Source: Heliocidaris tuberculata (taxonomy: Eukaryota; Echinodermata; Echinoidea; Camarodonta; Echinometridae). From it: 64,000 bases of DNA. The DNA lies in assembly GCA_025618425.1 (NCBI GenBank), contig CM046832.1, positions 24,686,559 to 24,750,558 on the forward strand. Reading direction: 5' to 3'. The notes under the pieces were generated by a model. That model was not told the origin of the DNA, searched no databases, and saw only the letters and a program-made list of their open reading frames with translations. This document shows, one piece after another, positions 51,271 to 63,852 of this stretch (its first letter is position 1; each line of letters starts with the position of its first letter). The position numbers and the translations under genes were made by a program.

Positions 51271-51871
51271 TGATTTTCCACCAAATGAAAATGCTGCCCT
51301 GATGATTGCGCAATGCAGGCGAGACTGCCCTGGACATTTCCCTTGTTTGTTTGTTTTTTTTACTTTTCTTAAATGCGCTTGGAAGAAAATGGCAATAATC
51401 TTTTAAAAATTTATATATTTGAGAAAATTTCATTTGAACTGATTAGTGCCAAACGCTTTGAAAAAGATTTGTCATCAAAGCCGCTAAAAATGTACATTCA
51501 GACCATTCATAGCATTCAGAGAGACTGTACAATTATTGGAAAAGATCACCACTGGCCATGATAAATAGATTTAATAACAGTACTGTTGGTCCAGTGATGC
51601 ATAGACATTCTAAGGCCATAAGGACAATGAATTATCCCATACTGGAGTAATTCATTAGGTTATATCCTTGGACCAATTTAGAGAGAATTAAGGCCTTCAT
51701 GTATACTGACATGAGATACATTTTGTAAGCTATCCAATTTCCAATATGGTTAGCAAGAGAATAAAAACAATAAAAATAAACTATGTAATGAAATATAACT
51801 GAAATTATCATAAATTTATAAGTGCATTACCCTTTTGTGTCCATTTTCATATTACCATTTGACCTGTTATG

Positions 51872-53152
51872 TACACAGTAAAAAATATTTTAAACAACTC
51901 TTCAAAATTCTTACACAACGCTGTTTAAGCCGGTCACTCTAACAACTATTGTTTAAAATGTTAAACAACTAAGGTTGTTTAAACTTTAAACAGCCTGTTG
52001 TTTAAAATTTTAAACAATTTTTTTAAACAACAGCTTTTAAACAACTGGGTTGTTTAAATTACATGTAAGTTGTTTAAATGTACACACAGTTGTTTAAAAC
52101 TTTTTCACAACTATTGTTTAAAATATTTTTTGTTTAGAAAAATTGTTTAAAACATCTAGGTTGTTTAAATTAAGTTGTTTAAAACTTTTTGCACAACTGT
52201 TGATTCAGAGTTGTTGTTCAAAGTAATTGTTTCAAACATTACAGGGCCTACAGGCCCCTCTTGCATAAAAAATTGTGATTAAACGCAACTCAAAAAATTA
52301 AACGCAAGTCCCAAATACTTGATCCTGATTGGTTGAAAATCAAGTTGCGTTTGATTTTTGAGTTGCGTTTAATCGCAACTTTTTATGCAAGAGGGCCCAG
52401 ATGTGTTTAAACATACACGGTTGTTTAAGGCTGTTGTACACAAGTAAGTTCCAAATGCCAGAGCTGATTGATACGTTCAGAGGTAAGCATTTAGACTAAA
52501 TATTGTAATCTGATTGAGTTTATACTCAAGGCATATTTGTGCTGCAGTGACATCTACATGTACATGATGTCTAGATCTAGACCACATCCACAAAATAAAT
52601 TATGATGTAGACCTGGAACTTTGCAGCGCAGCGCAGTTTAAGTTATTTGCACATACAGTATAGGACCGGACCCACGCGCGCATTTACTGTGTGCAGCTTA
52701 AACTGCACTACGCTACGCTGGAAGGGCGACTTGCAAAGTTGCAGGTCTAAATCATAATTATGTGACTGTGGCTTAGATCTAGATATCATATAGATGTCAT
52801 GGCAGCACAAATATGTCTTGAGTATAAACTCGATCAGATTACAATATAGTCTAAATGCTTAATACCTCTGAATGTATCAATCAGCTCTGGCATTTGGAAC
52901 TTCTGCAACATGTCAACCACAAGGTCATCCTCCATGATAAAGCCCGGCCGTGTTTGGCGGAGAAGGAAACCCGTCTAGCGCGAATTTTCAATCTTTTTAA
53001 ACAACATTGTTTAAAAGATTATTCTACAATATCATTGATGTCTTTAACAGCAGTTGTTTGAAATACATGGTCCGTCTTTTAAACAATATTGTTTAAAATT
53101 TAAACAACACAATTTTAAACAGCGAAATTTTAAACAGCGTTTTTGCTGTGTA
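51872..53152. mobile_element. TTTAAACAAC-rich TIR element D (1.28 kb)
   Basis: The ends are TACACAGTAAAAAATATTTT and the inverted TTTTTGCTGTGTA. Both subterminal regions repeat TTGTTTAAA/TTTAAACAA words in both orientations, dozens of times. The core 52446-52909 is a second inverted repeat with arms of about 200 bp centred near 52660 that carries captured exon-like sequence. Another short inverted pair, TTAAACGCAA...TTGCGTTTAA with CCTCTTGCAT ends, lies at 52255-52397. No transposase was seen. Confidence 0.75.
52866..52935 (-). pseudogene. Captured first exon, SAM-domain-like start, inside element D
   Basis: On the minus strand an ATG at 52935 opens MEDDLVVDMLQKFQMPELID, then TFR and a one-base phase carry-over into an AGAG/GTATT donor at 52866. 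The pattern (short acidic start, then LQKFxxPELIDTFR) resembles the first helices of an N-terminal SAM domain. The 3' half of the same exon appears on the plus strand at 52446-52482, also ending in a donor (AGAG/GTAAGC), because it lies in both arms of the inverted repeat. No continuation exon was found nearby, so this looks like transduplicated gene sequence rather than a working gene. Confidence 0.5.
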
Positions 53153-53596
53153 TGATATTAGTTGACAATTATGATTAATTGATACTGATATTCTGTTCCT
53201 GTGTGTATATATATATTATATACTATAAGACAACATCATTATGTAGACTTAAGAAAATGATGACTGGTAGCTTGTTTTGACTTTAGGAATCATTAGGCCC
53301 TGTCAGTGGGTAGCTCACTCTTTTATGCTGGAATGTAATTTCTTTCATTATTTGAGAGAGATAGAAGCTGAATCAATGAATGACAAACGGCCAAAGGTTC
53401 CCATAGAATTTCATTAAAATTTAAAGGCCAGCCACGTTTTATATGCGTGATTTATGGTAGAGCTTCAATTGCATTTCAAGATGAATTCACTCTCTGCATA
53501 TCAATTGAAACGGTGCAAGGACTGTATTTGTTCTCACAGTCCATACTTAATGTACACATCTACAATTTTAAGTCTTCATTCAAAGTGAATGTTGCA

Positions 53597-53784
53597 TACA
53601 GTAAAACCTGTGCATAAAGACCGCTCACGAGAGACTAGACAAGCGGTCTTAGTAGGGAGGTGGTATTTATGTACATGTACAGGTTCCTTATGTTTCAGTC
53701 TTTCAGTGAGAAACACTATTCAAAGGAAGAGATATTGTGGTCTTTCTATACAGGTGCTTGCTAAAGCAGGTTTCCCACTAAATA
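53597..53784. mobile_element. TACAGT-ended MITE-like element, copy 2
   Basis: It begins TACAGTAAAACCTGTGCATA and ends near AAGCAGGTTTCCCACTA. It shares CATAAAGACC and TACAGGT phrases with the copy at 6386-6563. Noncoding. Confidence 0.55.
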
Positions 53785-56700
53785 GCAGGCCTTTATAGAA
53801 TCCATAACATTTCTACTACATGTTGCTAACCAAACTTTTATTCCCACACACCTATTTGGAATAAAAAGCAATGCAATAAATACAGACATGTTCACTGTAA
53901 TGTCCATAGACTCCATATAAGGGCTAATAAAGCAATTAAATTAATATTGATTCCATTATGGCAATACTATGCCATAGACTTATATGTACTTGTCTCCAGT
54001 ACTAGTATTGTAGCATTTGAAGGCAAATGCTTCAGATAGTAACTGTTAGCAACTGGCAAAGTCATTCACCAACCACTAATATAAACACCGTACATTAATG
54101 AAAGCCTTGATATCTAACCTGTTATCCAATTTTACATCTTTGCTCCTTTAAAAGGCGAACTGCCGTCTCTGGTTTCACTCAAGTACCACTTAGGGAAGGC
54201 TCCAGTCAGTGCCAAAGTCCTCAGAATGTAATTTAGGAGCATGGGGTGATGGCTTCAATGATTTACTATTATAGCAAGAAATATTCTATTCACATATTTA
54301 ATGCTTTCATCACATTTTTGATCATGTGATTCTAGATTTTTGCCTTCTTCATTCAATAGGAAATTTAGTAGACAATATACATGTAGCAGCTAAAATCTGA
54401 TTCATAGTGATCTCAGAATATTTGATCAGAAGTTGAAGAAGTGTTGTGAATGAAGCAAGGTGAATTGTCATTGAATCAAGACTGAAATGGTGCATATACA
54501 TTGCAACTTACTTGACTTCGCTGGTTTATTTTTGGTTCAATACTGTGTACATGTATAATAGCCTATCTGAATCAAAATCAGTCTTTTCAAGGTTGGTTAA
54601 AAAAAAAAAGAAACCAAATCACAATTTCCGTCATAATGAAGATGAACTGTGGCAATGTTTCATGGAAATATTTAGCCAAAGTTATATTTTAGGTTTTAAA
54701 CGAAGAGATTTTACATACAGATATATATTTTGTGTTATTATCTTGTTAATTTTTGTTTCTTTCCTATGAAAGATTAAAAGCCAACAGAATACCATGCTGA
54801 CAAGTCTGAAAGCCAAGCCTAGCATAGTATCTATGGTTTCAGCTTCTCCCTGTCTATTTGGACAAAGCCAATTTGCAGGGCCTTTAGCTTAGTAGTCAAA
54901 CTCTGACTCTCAATTGATTGTGACATTTATTTATTCTCATTTGGCTAAAAGTCGCTTCATCCAACTGATGAAAAGCAGAGCTGTAATGCAACTGTTAATA
55001 TGTAGCATTCAGTGGTCAAGGCTCTTGAAATCAGGAGAGCACCACAGTTAGATTTGTTTAGATCTAACTGATATTTAATTCACAAGCATTTAGAGATCTA
55101 GAGATCTATTCCCTGCCCTTGGGATCAATGTTTACCAAGTAAAATCCATTACATTACTTCTAGACAACTCTACCAGAAGAAAACAACTCAACTCTTTTTT
55201 CTTTTCTTTTTATTCAATCAATGGGGGGGGGGGGGGGAATTGGGGGGAAATGTTGACATTTTTAGTAAAGTTACGTACATTGTAGTTCGTTTGTTTTTAA
55301 TTTTTTTGACAAGGCTCCTTGGTATTTTTTTGTATTTTGTTAAGAAACTTCATTGACATTGACATCAATATTTTGTTTTACAATACAAAGCATTAGTATA
55401 AAGAGAAGTAACAGTCATGTGGAAATGATATGGAAACAAAGAGAGCAAATGTAGCAAATCATAATAAGATTACTGAGGTTTAACATGTGACAAATTATAT
55501 AACATTATCAAATTGGATATCATATTGATATAAGTAAAGAGATTGAAAATCATAATGTTGCTACTCATATTCAACATGTGACAATTTATATAACACTACA
55601 TCAAACTGGATATCATATTGATATAAACAATGCAATCAAAAATCATAATAGGACTAACATGAGACAAATCATATAACATAATATATCAAATTGGAATATT
55701 ATGTTACTGATATAAACAGTGATTGGGTCAAAACAATATATTCAATATATCCTTGAAAAGGAGGCAAAATGTGCAGATCTACCATATGTAAATTAACTGA
55801 ATACAGACTACAATTGCAAACTGCATTACTATTTTACTTCTAAAAGTGCCTGACATTTGGCAGTACTTGTTACTTGTGGGTCAGATTTTGTTTCTGACAG
55901 CATATTAATAAAGCACTCTGCACCATTGTCTTTGAAACTTACATGTACATGACGTATTGTTTCATTTTTAATGATCAGTGGAGCTTTCTCACTGTAATTA
56001 ATCTGGCATCCATTATTAGAATGATGCCCTATTAGATACATGTAGTTAACATAACAAGCTATTGAGTAATAGCTTCTAATTAATTTTCAAATTAACTGGT
56101 AACTTTAGAAGAGGCTCTCATATCATGCAGTACTAGTACATGTACATTTAATGTACACCTAAGTCCACTTGAGTTTCCCCCTCCATGCAGGTGTCTGATT
56201 AACTGGATATATTATGTGTTTAAAGAAAACTTTTTTTATTTATTTATTTTTTGTTGTTGTTCTTTTCAATTCAATTCAGTATATATTACAATTCATTTTT
56301 TTAAAATGATGCAAAAAAACAAACAAACAACTAAAATAAGTTAAAAACATGCAACTAAATCATTAACATGGGCAAACAAACAAAATAATGATAAAAAATT
56401 TAAAAATAGTGTTGGTACAATGTTCGTAATGATAATATAATAAGTTGAAGAAAATGAATGGAAATAAGGCATGAACAGGAAAAACCAAGAGGAAGGCTTG
56501 TTAAATCGCACACACCCAAAACATCTGAATCATGTAAATAATTACAGTGAGAATGTGGCAAGTACTGAGTATTGAAAATAAAGATAAAACTCAGAAATTA
56601 AAACATAAAAGCTTTTAAAAACAAAAAGAAACAAATAAGAAAAACTGGTTGTTTCTAAGTTATCAAAAACTGTTCAATAGATTTCTGTTATATTGTCTTT

Positions 56701-57324
56701 TAAATGTATTATCAAATTGTATATATTAAATATGCTCAAGTCCAAATCATTCCATAAAGTGGAGCCAGTGTGTCACAGTAAAAGTCTTGTTCTATTGCTT
56801 TGAAATATTTCCTAGAACATGTACAATAAGTTAAATTTGGGCTGCCCAAGATTGTGCCTTTTAAGCATTTAAGTTTGAACATTTATAGTGGCATTGAGGA
56901 ATATGAAGAATTTTAAGCATTGAGCTTCTAGCATACATGTAAGTGGTATTTAGGTACATGTACCAGTATTATAGGCAATCCTTTCTGACTATGAATTTGT
57001 AGATGTTGTAATGGACCTGAAATATTCTGATATCATTCTCTTTTGTCACTTCTGCTATTGTTCCATCACAAATGAAATATTTATTGGGAGAGAATGTGAG
57101 GTACAATCATGATATTCTTTAAATAATTCACATCTTATATAGAGTGCACGTAGTGCAGCATTACTGTGAGCTTACCATGTACTTTGTATGTTATTCAGTA
57201 GTATCAAGAAACACTGAGCCAAATAATCCATTCTATCATAAAAGAACAAAACCTGACTCAGAATTCTTCTTTTCTTTCTGCAGAAATGCAATATCGCTTT
57301 TCATTAGCCCTTGCATGATACATC
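53785..57324. other. Noncoding stretch with tandem repeat
   Basis: AT-rich DNA without a recognisable gene. A G homopolymer lies at 55224-55238 and a tandem array at 55425-55735. From about 56200 to 57130 the sequence is A/T-rich with many AAACAAACAAA words and may be a decayed retroelement, but I could not identify a domain. Confidence 0.5.
55425..55735. repeat. Approximately 85-90 bp tandem repeat, three units
   Basis: Units start with AACATGTGACAAATTATATA at 55482, 55573 and 55656 (spacing 91 and 83 bp). Each continues with a TCAAATTGGATATCATATTG-type block and an AATCATAATA block. A partial unit may precede 55482. AT-rich and noncoding. Confidence 0.75.
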
Positions 57325-57695
57325 ATACAGTGAAGACTGCTTCAGCTACCACTTGTCTATGATATTTTTTTTTTTGTTTCCCTGTCTTCAGTGTTTCTCA
57401 TTGAAACATGTACTAAAACAATCTGTATATTCATTTCTTCCAATAAATAATTTTTGATGTTGAATTGTAACTAGAGGAAGTATGTTGAGCATACCTCACA
57501 CTTCTCATGCTTCTCTATCCATGTTTTTTTCTTCCTCTCTATTACAGCACATAGGGACACATTGTCATATGCCCTGTATATATATGGTATATTATTATTA
57601 TCATTACATGTAAAAAAAAAAAAAAATTTTAAACACCTGCTCACAAAGACCACATTTCTTGTCTCCTTTGAGCAGTGCAGTTTAACACAGGTATT
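57325..57695. mobile_element. TACAGT-family element, copy 3, interrupted
   Basis: The phrases TTGAAACATGTACTAAAA (near 57401) and CACCTGCTCACAAAGACCAC with TTTCTTGTCTCC (57636-57667) match consecutive parts of the copy at 6386-6563. Here they are separated by about 215 bp of unrelated sequence, so this copy has been interrupted or rearranged. Confidence 0.5.
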
Positions 57696-58019
57696 TCACT
57701 ATGTTCATATCTGTTATAGATCAATGAAATGTATGGAAACTTTCTGGTATAATGGATAGTGTCTGCGGAGTGGCAAAGTGTGTAGGTCACAAGTGTATTC
57801 AAGCATGACACACCCATTAACGATTGTTACTCCCTGCAATCAATCACTCTGTATCAGTCTGTCAAGCTTCTCAAACCAAATTACTAATCGGGAGAGGAAA
57901 GATAAAGACACAAAGACTGCCACATAAAGAGCAACCTTCAGGCCTCCATCCTTTACCCCCCCCCCCCCCCCTCTCTTTCTCTCTCCCCTTTTCTCTTTTC
58001 CTCTTTATTATTTGTTTAA

Positions 58020-59149
58020 AATGGGTGATTTCATGCCAGGTGTTGGTGTTTGGTGTTGGTGTTTAGAGCAAAAATTCTCCTAAAATTGAGTTCAACACCA
58101 CTGTTCAGATTAAGGAGCCGATACCGATATCTTAACAAAGCGCATTGATAGCTTAACACTGGTAATGGTGTCAGCACCATTTTCAACGAAAAAGAAAAAT
58201 TTGTTTTTAACTACTGAATTATTGGTCTAGTATTTCTTAAAATTGCACGAATAGTCCGCTAATTCTAAAAGCAATCCTTATTTGATCTAGAGACCGGTAA
58301 GAAACTTCACAGAAATGGATAGTATTGACAGGAACAGTAAGTTTAGATATCATTTCTCTCGAGTTTCTCACTTACAGCAGAAAATACTGCAGTACGCTAA
58401 TGCAGCTAGACGCCGGATTGGACAGCGCAACGTGTACATGGCAAAGGCCAAATTTCAGGCATCGGCTCAGATTAGCTGTGAAGTTTCATTACTTTTGTAT
58501 TGTGCTTGTTGATTTAGAGCTCATCCTCAATAATTAATAATAAAGTTAATAATGTGGATTCTCTGGGTCTTTTACTACGGAATATCTAACACCATATTTA
58601 TCAAATCAGTCTGGAAAAAAAAATTGGGTAGGATTTTTTATTCACTCCTTCCGCCCCTTTAAAAAGCAAAGGTAGTTCCTTTCCGTGTGCTCTAGATCAA
58701 ACGTTAGACAAGTAAATGTTGGCCTAGATTTAATTTCAGACCTATATGAACATACTTCCTCAACACCTGTAAAATTACACTTCGAATGATGCCAACTGAC
58801 TTTATTTCTCACGGCTAATCACCAAAATTTCCCATATCTAATCTAGCATTCAAGTAGCAACACCAACACCAACACCGAACGTGAAATGAAAATTTCTTAA
58901 TCCCTAGGGGTATAGTGTTAGTGAACAGAATTTTGTACATGAAATTAAACACCGACTGCCGAGCTCGGTTCAGCAGACAACATTTGACAAATATTAAACA
59001 CCGATAGCCGGAACTACGTCAGAAAATCAGAGGTCAACACCTAACACCGACTGATTTATTTCTCATTTCATAGTCGGTGTTAGATCATGATTTCGCAGCA
59101 AAATAAACACTAACCCCAAACACCAACACCGAGCGTGAAATCACCCATT
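58020..59149. mobile_element. TIR element E with AATGGGTGATTTCA ends (1.13 kb)
   Basis: The left end AATGGGTGATTTCATGCC, followed by repeated GGTGTTGGTGTTT, is answered at the right by AACACCAACACCGAGCG and TGAAATCACCCATT. Internal ACACCGACTG/CAGTCGGTG-type motifs recur. A 65-residue frame at 58315-58512 (QQKILQYANAARRRIGQRN) has no recognised domain and is probably chance. Non-autonomous. Confidence 0.75.
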
Positions 59150-62100
59150 GTATATGCAGTTTTTTTCATCTATTCATTTAGATTTATCTTTCTTCTTCCA
59201 TCCATCTATATTTGGTTTTCATTTGTTCATCTGTTCATCTAGATTTATCTTTCTCCATTTCTTTCTACATGTATCTTGTTGTTCACTTGCTATCTATATC
59301 TAGCATGTATATAGAGTAGTTCCAAGACCTAATATACACATTTATAGTTTTGCATTGTGAATGTTAAACAGTCTGATGAATGATTAACTGCTCTTTCTTT
59401 AAGTACCCACTGTAACGATTCATTACAAGTCAATACTCATGAAATCCATTTTGCTAATGCTCCATACTCATTTACTGGAACAATATAATGACTATCCCTT
59501 TCTGTGATGGGGCATTGTAAATGCCTAGGACACAACATCTCTCACACTGGGAAGGTTGCTGTTGGAAATTATGAATGATATATTACATGGTAGATTATTG
59601 AGCCTAGAGGCTCGTTAGTGAAACTTATATACAGACTGTGGGAATGAAAAAGGATAATTGTTGTTAAAATTGATGATTATGGATTGTGAAATCGTAAGTT
59701 TGAAACCAAGCCACAAATGAATGTAATATGAAGGGTGGAAAAATGAATTCACTGTCAATACAGTTACTGTACACTTCAATAAATTGAATTTGTAGTCATC
59801 ACTCATCATGCAGCCAAAGATATGTACATGTAAAGTGTACCAGTCTTTACAGATTGATTTTTTAAATAAATAGATTACTTTTAAAAAAGAGCATTTACTA
59901 CTCCTTCAGAATATATCCTCCCTGCAACCTTCTGCTAAAGTGGGCTAAAATATGCCATATAGAGCCAGTAAGTGCTTCAGCATTCATTTGTAAAGTCCAG
60001 TTTTTGAAAGCTCACCATGTGCCTACTACTTCATATGGCATCAACTGATAGATCCTACACTTTTTGATTGAAATTCATTAATTATGAATATCATTCCCCG
60101 GCTGATATTTTCAAAATAAGCATTTGATAATCCTTCAGAATTATATCCTCACTATAACCTCCTGGTAAATTTGGCAGTGTATGCCGACCACAGCAGGTAA
60201 ATGTTTCTGCAGTAGCCTGCCCCAAATATATAGAGCTAATCATCTCATTCAAAAGTCACCTCTAGTGTTGTGAAAAGGTAGCGTATTATACTCAATGCAC
60301 AAGGCTACCTGACTGTCTGTTCAGGTGAGGCCATGCACTATGCGGCATCTATGCCTAATTACTTGATCACTAGATATACTCTTTTACCTCAGTGTTAATG
60401 TTTGAGACCAACAATGTTTGACAAGTGCATGTACTTGTACATATAGTTTTTGGAGCTTGTCCAATTAATTTATTTCCACATATTTGTCTTTCCAAGTATT
60501 TCAAGGGTCATCAAGCCATCATTACTTAGGGGAAAATATATTAACATATCGTCTGCTGATAGCCATCAGAATTGCATTAACTTTTTTTACTTTTATACAG
60601 CAGAATTAATGTCCTTCTGGCTCTCAACAGATGTCTTTGTGCATCTACGTAAGTAGTTGCAGATTTATTCATGATTTTATACCTTATAGAAATAAGATTT
60701 GATCAATGATTTACAACTTTAAATCATAAGGTTGACATGCATGTGTCTTCAAATCTAACTTTCTGAAGGAAAGTAATAATCACTTCTTATATAGCGCTCA
60801 TGGGCAATTCCACGCCAAAGTAGACATTGCAACTCAAATTTCAAATTCATATTTCTGACACAAGTTTGCTATGAAATTAAAGTATAATATCTATATTTTG
60901 AGGATCTTGGCAAAAAAAGTACTTTTTACCAGATTTCAAGGTCAGAATTTCAGGTTTCTCAATTGACTTAATTAAATCTCTAAAAGGGAAAAATGACTAA
61001 CAAAACTGGAATGTCCTCTACACAACATGTTCTATGTAAAAGTCTTAAGTTATCATGTTTAAAACTTAGTAGACCTGTGTAAAATAAATGAGCTCATGAA
61101 CTTTTTGATGTTTCATATTATTTTTTACACTTCACTGACTTCTTAAGTTAATCCTTCAGAAATATCCTTCCATTACCGAAAAAAATCCTTTTTTAAATAT
61201 TATTTTTAAAATAGGGATTGGGGAAGGCTGAAAATTTGTATGCAAAGCGAGTTCAGGTAGGTCTATAATTAGATGTTCATGTAGCTGCAAAGCACTTCCA
61301 TCCTAATCAATTATTAAAGAATTAAAAATCTCCTTCTGTTACTAAATCTGGTACCGGAAGGACACACTGTATAACGGAAGGAATTAGGATCTAACATTAT
61401 GTGTTTTAAGCTCGAATATGACCCCAGATGTAAATATTTCTATCATAGAAATAGTCTGATTATTACATCTCCTATGCAAATGTCTTCTTTCAGACAAATT
61501 TATGGCAGGAGTGAGTGGTGTGCTGTAGGTCTACGTTTACATGCAGAATGACAGTTTTTAGAACTAAGGTTGAGTACTGGTCAGGTGATGGCATTGTGAA
61601 AGACGACATTGTGAAATTACTTGTACTGTACATGTATGTAGTACATGTAGATATGGCTAATTATTTGACGTTAGTTTTTGGAATCAAGAAAATGATTAGA
61701 AATTACAATCTTGCTGGAAATCACGTGAAAAGCATTGCACGTAGATGCATGTAGGTATGGATTACAGGCAAATGAGGCATCAAAATTTAATCCAAAGATA
61801 TGTGCTTTTTCTACATGGAAAAACTTGTTTGTAGATAATTGCATTTGCATTAGCAAGTAATCAGCTTTTGCAAAACCTAGATCTATAAAAGAATTAACAT
61901 TAGACCCTTTATCCAGTTTGGACTAAAAACCTGCAGGGGTAGTATGCTTTGTAAAATTCTGTACAAATTTGACCATTGATCAGGCCCACATTGTACATTG
62001 TAGCTAGAAGTTTTGAACAGGATCATACTCCATTATTTACTGCAAAAACCTCTGTCCAAGGCTCAGAAGTCTCTGGAATGCAAGGAATAGTCTAAAATGT

Positions 62101-62433
62101 ACATTTTTGTGTCTTGCATCTGCACACCCACATAAAATATAATTGCATTTTCATGATATAAGAAAGAAACATGTACATGTAGTTTTCAATCTCGACTTGA
62201 ATACAAAACAATAATACCCAGAACATGAAAGAGAGAAACCTTCATTAACACAGTTTTGTTCACTTTGAGCACTAGAACATAGCTTTGAATCCCTACAAAT
62301 CCAGAAGCAGTTGTAGTTCAGTGGCAAATCCAAGATTCTTAGATCATCTTCATGTAATTTGGGGGATGCTTTTTTGCTCAATAGCAGAGTGTGGAATAGT
62401 AATTACTGATAATACTCAAAGAGTAACTCCTTG
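59150..62433. other. Noncoding stretch with dispersed-repeat fragments
   Basis: No gene seen. Two similar phrases, AGAATATATCCTCCCTGCAA at about 59909 and AGAATTATATCCTCACTATA at about 60138, suggest a direct repeat of about 230 bp period. At 60605-60633 an arm of the 2736-2792 hairpin family recurs. A block from 60795 (TATAGCGCTCATGGGCAATT) looks like another dispersed repeat. Confidence 0.45.
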
Positions 62434-63232
62434 CAGTGGCGTATCAAGGGGGGCCAGGGGAGGGGCAAGTGCCCCGGGCGGCACTTGGAGGGGGCACAAA
62501 AAACGCAAAAGAGAGAAAGAAAAAAAAGGGGAATGAAGAAAAAAATCATAATCCTTAAGGATAATGCCCCCCCCCCAATCGGTAAGGTAAGTGCATTAGA
62601 AATACAGTTTTTGAGGATTTAAAATGCGAAAATTTTCTAAAGCTCGGTTGCTTTGCTCCCTCGCATAATTATTATTTTCTTTCAGGATCTCATAGTTTCG
62701 TGTCCCCAGTATATAGTTCTTGAATAGCTTTTTTTTTAAAGTTCAAAATTTGAAACATAAAGATTTAACTGTCGTTGCTTTGCTCGCTATCATGTAAGTT
62801 TTATCTGCCTTTTGCTAAATATTGCACCCCCAATATAGGATAAAGTGCATAAAATAGCATTTGTAGAGCTTCAACATTTAAAAGAAATCTCAACTTTCAG
62901 TCGACTTGCTAAATTCCTTGACTATTTCTAAAGGATTTTCGTTAATTTTGCTCCCAATTTTAGAAGGCAGTGAACAGAAAACCGTTTATGAATGTACAGA
63001 ATTTGAACTTCTCTTACCGCTCAATTGCAGTGGTCAGTTGCAAAATTTCGTGGGTAAAATGCGCAAGAAATTGTGTTTTTTAGAGTTTAAAAAAAAAATT
63101 GCTGCTCGGTCGTTTTGTTCCCTCACTTGTACCATAACTTGGATAGGTTGGGGCACTGGGGGGGGGGGGGGGGGGGGGGGGGTGCAACTTCATTATTTGC
63201 CCCGGGCGCCATAATCCCTAGATATGCCACTG
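62434..63232. mobile_element. hAT-like non-autonomous transposon with 8 bp target-site duplication
   Basis: The left end CAGTGGCGTATCAAGG is answered by the inverted CTAGATATGCCACTG at the right. GCCCCGGGCG occurs just inside both ends. The element is flanked by perfect 8 bp direct repeats ACTCCTTG (62426-62433 and 63233-63240). CAGTGGCG-type termini with an 8 bp duplication are the hallmark of the hAT superfamily. At 799 bp and without a transposase frame it is a deletion derivative. The G run at 63160-63182 is internal. Confidence 0.88.
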
Positions 63233-63769
63233 ACTCCTTGTTATGCCCTAATACATGTACAGTATAAACCTTTTAAACCAAATGTGCACACTGAAAGTTT
63301 GTACTTAGAAAGGGGACCAGTTTGTTTTACATGTAATTTGCTTACGCTGATTTAAGTGTGTGATGCGCACTGTTGGACAGTGATCATTGCATGATGACAC
63401 AGAAGCATTAATTGTTTAATTAACGGGTAAAAAAGATTACCCAGTAAGGTAGAAATTAATATCAGGTATCAAAATATTGGAAGACTAATCATGTCTAATA
63501 AAATGCCTTTGCTCACAGTTTTGCTTCTGTAGTATATATATTGTGACCTTGAGTATACTCTAAACACTCATCACTACACATAAACGCATGTTGACTGAAA
63601 CCTTATGTCCTTCTGTTACTGTTCTTCTGTTACCAAACATTAATGAATTCAATTTGTTGTAATTAAGATGCTAGTTGGCAAATATAAAGTGAAAATTAGT
63701 GAAGTATAGACTAAACTCTAGGGAATGAATTTTTATACCTTTAAAATAGGATGGTTTCATTAACTTCAC

Positions 63770-63852
63770 AGAGTAGTTATCATTTCGGCAGAAGGTGGGT
63801 GTGTTGCTGGCTTCTTCTTGGTGACCTTCTTGGTACTTTCCTTCTCAGCCAT
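63770..63852 (-). CDS. Linker histone H1-like N-terminus (first exon or truncated copy)
   Basis: From an ATG at 63852 the minus strand encodes MAEKESTKKVTKKKPATHPP, then SAEMITT, closely resembling the basic tail and first globular-domain residues of sea urchin H1. The frame then meets Leu-stop (TGA at 63766-63768). A GTGAAG at 63764-63769 could be a splice donor, making this exon 1 of 83 nt; otherwise it is a truncated pseudogene. I found no downstream H1 globular-domain exon within the window, and most animal H1 genes lack introns. The upstream context (ACCAAGATGG) is a good start site. Confidence 0.5.

Noticed and set aside
58315..58537. Two overlapping 65-70 codon frames inside the 1.13 kb TIR element
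   Set aside because: Overlapping frames, no transposase motif, and the region is noncoding in character.
62285..62622. Basic Arg/Lys-rich frames around 62431
   Set aside because: They start in unique DNA and run through the TIR of the hAT-like element; composition comes from purine-rich sequence.
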